From: Desulfobulbus sp.
GTDB lineage: Bacteria; Desulfobacterota; Desulfobulbia; Desulfobulbales; Desulfobulbaceae
NCBI GenBank assembly: GCA_030600525.1
Contig: JAUVLX010000275.1
Span: forward strand, 1-5,081
Reading direction: 5' to 3'
DNA length: 5,081 nucleotides
Part shown: positions 4,928-5,081 of the stretch, one piece after another
Layout of the letters: each line of letters begins with the position of its first letter
How positions within the stretch are numbered: position 1 is the first letter of the stretch
Position numbers and translations under genes: made by a program
The notes under the pieces: generated by a model
Database searches by the model: none
Told to the model about the DNA's origin: nothing
The model's input: only the letters and a program-made list of their open reading frames with translations

Positions 4928-5047
4928 AAACCTCTCCCTTATTGTGTGTCTGAGTAGATCTTTTTAACCTGTTACCGGTGGCAGACCATGGCCTGGATTT
5001 CTCATCAGTTCAGGCGGCGTCAAGTTCAAAGTTTTTAGTTATGAATA

Positions 5048-5081
5048 GGTAAGCGTAGACTCCGGGTAAGCGTAGACTCCG
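5048..5081. repeat. Tandem 17-bp repeat, two exact copies, cut by the window end
   Basis: GGTAAGCGTAGACTCCG occurs at 5048-5064 and again, exactly, at 5065-5081, head to tail with no spacer. The array may continue past the edge. Diverged copies (15 of 17 matching) occur 3 kb away as the inverted pair at 1937-1998. The lack of a spacer excludes a CRISPR array. The 120 bases before it (4928-5047) form the upstream side of the minus-strand small gene and hold no other coding region that I can support. Confidence 0.7.

Noticed and set aside
5048..5081. Start of a CRISPR array
   Set aside because: The units are 17 bp and directly abutting with no spacer, and related copies occur in inverted orientation elsewhere.

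Overview
The window looks like chromosomal DNA of a Gram-negative bacterium. The incoming gene ends in a PEP-CTERM sorting signal, which implies an exosortase system. A proteobacterial-type queuosine-precursor transporter (YhhQ) follows, and then a two-subunit acetohydroxyacid synthase (AHAS). This mix would suit a Desulfobacterota/Desulfobulbaceae-like organism, but that is an impression and nothing in the window proves the taxon.

Layout. Positions 1-279 hold the 3' end of a PEP-CTERM protein, with a good Rho-independent terminator at 102-133 lying inside the open frame. An 86-residue orphan on the minus strand (195-455) has a strong ribosome binding site and a candidate promoter. A 512-base gene-free stretch follows, with a few small palindromes. 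It ends in a candidate promoter and a compact preQ1-I-type riboswitch (931-963) directly before yhhQ (968-1633). The next 825 bases (1634-2458) hold no confident intact gene. They contain an inverted pair of a 17-bp repeat and a probable frameshifted small ORF (2099-2336). The AHAS operon is a 568-residue ThDP-dependent large subunit (2459-4165), a 59-base gap with a perfect hairpin, and a 168-residue ACT-domain small subunit (4225-4731). A 55-residue single-pass membrane protein (4760-4927, minus strand) converges on it, and a 12-bp inverted repeat inside its 3' end probably terminates the AHAS operon. The window ends in two exact tandem copies of the 17-bp unit also seen near 1937-1998.

How the parts work together. 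The preQ1 aptamer senses the queuosine precursor and its pairing would mask the ribosome binding site of the transporter gene, giving feedback on precursor uptake. The AHAS subunits form the first common step of branched-chain amino acid synthesis (pyruvate to 2-acetolactate), with the ACT subunit as regulator. Both subunits depart from canonical sequence at recognised positions: Ile in place of the substrate-selecting Trp and Asn in place of the His of HEQ in the large subunit, and Ser in place of the ACT-loop Gly in the small one. Altered substrate preference or feedback is therefore possible.

The best leads are the riboswitch-transporter pair, the divergent AHAS, the small membrane ORF sharing DNA with a terminator, and the 17-bp repeat family. 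I saw no CRISPR array, tRNA, rRNA, transposase or defence system.
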